From the NCBI GenBank assembly GCA_026125835.1, contig JAHCKJ010000091.1, positions 1-7,845 of the forward strand: a stretch of 7,845 nt of DNA. Reading direction: 5' to 3'. The notes beneath the pieces were generated by a model that was given only the letters and a program-made list of their open reading frames with translations, did not search any database and had not been told where the DNA came from. Positions 6,278 to 7,845 of this stretch are shown in pieces. This DNA comes from Sphingopyxis sp. GTDB lineage: Bacteria; Pseudomonadota; Alphaproteobacteria; Sphingomonadales; Sphingomonadaceae. How positions within the stretch are numbered: the first letter of the stretch is position 1; every line of letters begins with the position of its first letter. The translations under genes were made by a program, and so were the position numbers.

Positions 6278-6380
6278 CGTCATGCTGAACTTGTTTCAGC
6301 ATCCATGGCCGGACGCCGCCGCAAACACAGCGTCGATTTTGGCGGCAGGCCATGGACCCTGAAACAAGTTCAGGGTGACG
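6278..6380. repeat. Intergenic inverted repeat 2 (CTGAACTTGTTTCAG family)
   Basis: Arms 6278-6310 and 6348-6380 (33 bp each) are complementary except at four positions. The 37-bp centre holds a second pair, GCCGCC (6315-6320) with GGCGGC (6341-6346). Each arm alone forms a perfect 8-bp hairpin with loop CTTGT: ATGCTGAA/TTCAGCAT on the left, and ACCCTGAA/TTCAGGGT on the right read in reverse. The four arm differences are exactly two compensated base pairs of these hairpins. The element lies between the dehydrogenase stop and the lipoprotein promoter, and may end dehydrogenase transcription. Confidence 0.88.
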
Positions 6381-6399
6381 CCAAAATTGAGGACCGGCC

Positions 6400-7203
6400 T
6401 TAGGCGTCGATGCTCGTCTTCAAATCGCCGTGGACCAGCCCGCCGTCGACGGTGATCGTGTCGCCGACGACATAGTCGCCCGCTTTCGACGCGAGGAAGA
6501 TCGCGGCGCCGGCCATGTCCTCGGGAACGCCGATGCGCTTCACGGGGATGCTTTTCGCGACCGCATCGCCATGGTCACGCGCCGCCTTGTTCATGTCCGA
6601 CTGGAAAGCGCCGGGGGCGATCGCGGTAACGAGGATATGGTCGGTGACGAGCCGCGCGGCAAGGCGCTTGGTGAGGTAGAGGATCGCCGCCTTCGACGCG
6701 TGATAGCTGTAGGTTTCCCATGGATTGAGGCGCATCCCGTCGATCGAGCCGATGTTGATGACTTTCGCCGGACGGTCGGCTGTGCCGCCGGCCTTCAGCA
6801 GCCCGTGAAGCGCCTGCGTCAGGAAGAAGGGCGATTTGACGTTGATGTCCATCACCTTGTCCCAGCCCGCCTCGGGGAAACCCTCGAAGGGTTCGCCCCA
6901 TGCGGCACCGGCGTTGTTGACGAGGATGTCGAGCCGCTCCTCGCGCGCTTCGAGTTCCTTGGCGAGCGCGCGGCAGCCTTCGACGGTCGACAGGTCGACG
7001 GGAAGCCCGATAACCTTGCCGGGGTAGCGCGTCTCGAAATCGGCGACGGCTTCCTCGATCTGCGCGGTCTTGCGCGCCGAGATGTAGACGCGCGCGCAGC
7101 CCGCGGCGAGATACCCCTCGACGATCATCTTGCCGATGCCGCGCGAGCCGCCGGTGACGAGGGCGATGCGGCCGTCGAGGCCGAACATGTCAGTGAGGTT
7201 CAT
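6400..7203 (-). CDS. Short-chain dehydrogenase/reductase, RhlG-like
   Basis: This 267-aa classical SDR has a Rossmann nucleotide site TGGSRGIG (17-24), an AR pair at 43-44 after the second strand that suggests NADP(H) preference, NNAG (96-99), and the catalytic set N121, S153, Y167 and K171 (YSYHASK). The overall sequence (DGRIALVTGGSRGIG, LDILVNNAGAAWGEPFE, KVINIGSIDGM, IAPGAFQSDM) is closest to what I know of RhlG, the NADPH-dependent 3-ketoacyl reductase-like enzyme named from rhamnolipid work. The substrate here is unproven; a ketoacyl or other oxo/hydroxy compound is likely. The open frame extends to 7290, but those 29 residues are encoded by repeat 3, and AGGGA (7211-7215) lies 7 bases before ATG 7203, so that start is chosen. 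It follows the acyl-CoA dehydrogenase by 121 bp with no promoter visible between, so co-transcription through the repeat is likely. Confidence 0.92.
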   Translation of the reverse strand: MNLTDMFGLDGRIALVTGGSRGIGKMIVEGYLAAGCARVYISARKTAQIEEAVADFETRYPGKVIGLPVDLSTVEGCRALAKELEAREERLDILVNNAGAAWGEPFEGFPEAGWDKVMDINVKSPFFLTQALHGLLKAGGTADRPAKVINIGSIDGMRLNPWETYSYHASKAAILYLTKRLAARLVTDHILVTAIAPGAFQSDMNKAARDHGDAVAKSIPVKRIGVPEDMAGAAIFLASKAGDYVVGDTITVDGGLVHGDLKTSIDA

Positions 7204-7210
7204 AATGCTA

Positions 7211-7215
7211 TCCCT
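7211..7215 (-). promoter_or_regulatory. Ribosome binding site fixing the SDR start
   Basis: AGGGA on the minus strand is 7 bases upstream of ATG 7203. Together with repeat 3 directly upstream, it argues against the 296-aa version of the dehydrogenase. Confidence 0.7.
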
Positions 7216-7218
7216 TTT

Positions 7219-7305
7219 CCGTTCGTCCCGAGCTTGTCGAAGGACCGTTCTTCCCCGCGACATCCGAAAGAAAGGACGGCCCTTCGACAAGCTCGGGGCG
7301 AGCGG
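7219..7305. repeat. Intergenic inverted repeat 3 (CCCGAGCTTGTCGAAGG family)
   Basis: Arms 7219-7252 and 7272-7305 (34 bp) are complementary except at four positions and enclose a 19-bp centre. The left arm starts CCGTTC and folds by itself: GTCC (7225-7228) pairs GGAC (7242-7245), and CGA pairs TCG around loop GCTTG, with an AA bulge (7240-7241). The right arm, read in reverse, has GCCC/GGGC at the outer stem, a compensated change. It fills most of the gap between the acyl-CoA dehydrogenase and the SDR gene, and shares its CCGTTCGT head with repeat 1. Confidence 0.87.
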
Positions 7306-7324
7306 AGTTTGGAAATGCCTGGCT

Positions 7325-7845
7325 CTAGTAGCCGTTCATGCGGGCAACCTGGTCGATGTGGTAATGGACATCGCCCATATACTCCGCCAGCGCGCGGTCG
7401 CGTTTCATATAGAGGCCGATGTCATATTCGTCGGTCATGCCGATGCCGCCGTGCATCTGCACGCCCTCGCGGACGGCAAGATTGGCGGCGCGGCCGGCCT
7501 TGGCCTTGGCGACCGACACCATCAGCTTCGCGCCCTCGCTGCCCTCGTCAAGCAGCTGCTGCGCCTTCATCACCGTGGCGCGCGCGACTTCCATTTCGCC
7601 ATAGAGATGCGCGGCGCGATGCTGGAGGCTCTGGAACTCGCCGATCAGCTTGCCGAACTGCTTGCGTTCCTTGAGGTAGGACACGGTTCGCCCCAACGCC
7701 TCATCGGCCATGCCCAACAGTTCGGCGGCAAGCAGCACCCGGCCCACATCGAGCCCGGCAGCAATCGCGGCCGACGCATCGCCATCGCCCAGGCGGACGG
7801 CAGGAGCGCCCGCAAAGGTCAGCTTCGCGTAATTGCGCGAATCCA
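7325..7845 (-). CDS. Acyl-CoA dehydrogenase, C-terminal part (5' end beyond the window)
   Basis: About 172 residues are present, from the right edge (DSRNYAKLTFAGAPAVRLGD) to the TAG at 7325-7327. This is the C-terminal four-helix domain of the FAD-dependent acyl-CoA dehydrogenase family. Marks are RVLLAAELLGMADEALGRTV, YLKERKQFGKLIGEFQSLQH (the conserved R-x-Q-F-G-x-x-I-x-x-F-Q-x-x-x-H element at the FAD/dimer face), and VQMHGGIGMTDEYDIGLYMK near the end. The family oxidises acyl-CoA thioesters to enoyl-CoA and passes electrons to ETF. Substrate length cannot be told from this part, and the N-terminal domains are outside. The frame is open to the edge, so a GTG at 7747 is internal. The RhlG-like SDR follows downstream, suggesting a shared acyl/CoA pathway; many sphingomonads carry several such genes for lipid, steroid or xenobiotic breakdown. 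Confidence 0.92.
   Translation of the reverse strand, partial: DSRNYAKLTFAGAPAVRLGDGDASAAIAAGLDVGRVLLAAELLGMADEALGRTVSYLKERKQFGKLIGEFQSLQHRAAHLYGEMEVARATVMKAQQLLDEGSEGAKLMVSVAKAKAGRAANLAVREGVQMHGGIGMTDEYDIGLYMKRDRALAEYMGDVHYHIDQVARMNGY

Noticed and set aside
5600..7305. Possible CRISPR array from the repeated palindromes
   Set aside because: The three elements differ in sequence, lie about 600-900 bp apart with genes between them, and have no regular spacers.
6430..7674. 414-codon open frame on the plus strand
   Set aside because: It is antisense to both the SDR and the acyl-CoA dehydrogenase and passes through repeat 3; no coding features of its own.

Overview
The window looks like a chromosomal segment of a high-GC alphaproteobacterium, most likely a sphingomonad (Sphingopyxis/Sphingomonas-like). 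This rests on the protein flavour of every gene, the GC-rich codon use, and three intergenic palindromic repeats of a kind I associate with sphingomonad genomes. No mobile-element transposase, CRISPR array, rRNA or tRNA is visible. Most of the window is ordinary core-genome content.

Left part (1-1723). A minus-strand cluster runs leftward: gluQRS (tRNA modification), a 74-aa twin-transmembrane HIG1-like protein, and a PduO-type ATP:cob(I)alamin adenosyltransferase. The last breaks off after about 80 residues. The sequence then continues, in another reading frame, as the start of an ergothioneine-synthase (EgtB) gene that leaves the window. This joint is the most striking gene-level anomaly here: a deletion/rearrangement, or an assembly chimera.

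Middle (1670-5577, plus strand). A sigma70-like promoter drives an HNH endonuclease, diverging from gluQRS. Then come a small YbaY/YscW-like lipoprotein and a complete phosphoenolpyruvate carboxylase (ppc). A perfect 16-bp palindrome and a small hairpin lie just upstream of ppc.

Right part (5600-7845, minus strand). This holds an aspartate-rich lipoprotein of unknown function with a strong own promoter, a RhlG-like short-chain dehydrogenase, and the C-terminal part of an acyl-CoA dehydrogenase. The last two are probably co-transcribed and suggest acyl-CoA/fatty-acid metabolism.

Each of the three gaps in the right part holds one long inverted repeat (5600-5672, 6278-6380, 7219-7305). In all three, each arm can also fold by itself into a small hairpin. 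Where the two arms of one element differ inside that hairpin, the differences come as compensated base pairs. This REP/BIME-like architecture is the best candidate for something under-described. Two CDS starts (lipoprotein and dehydrogenase) are set downstream of the longest open frame because the longer versions would run through a promoter or a repeat.
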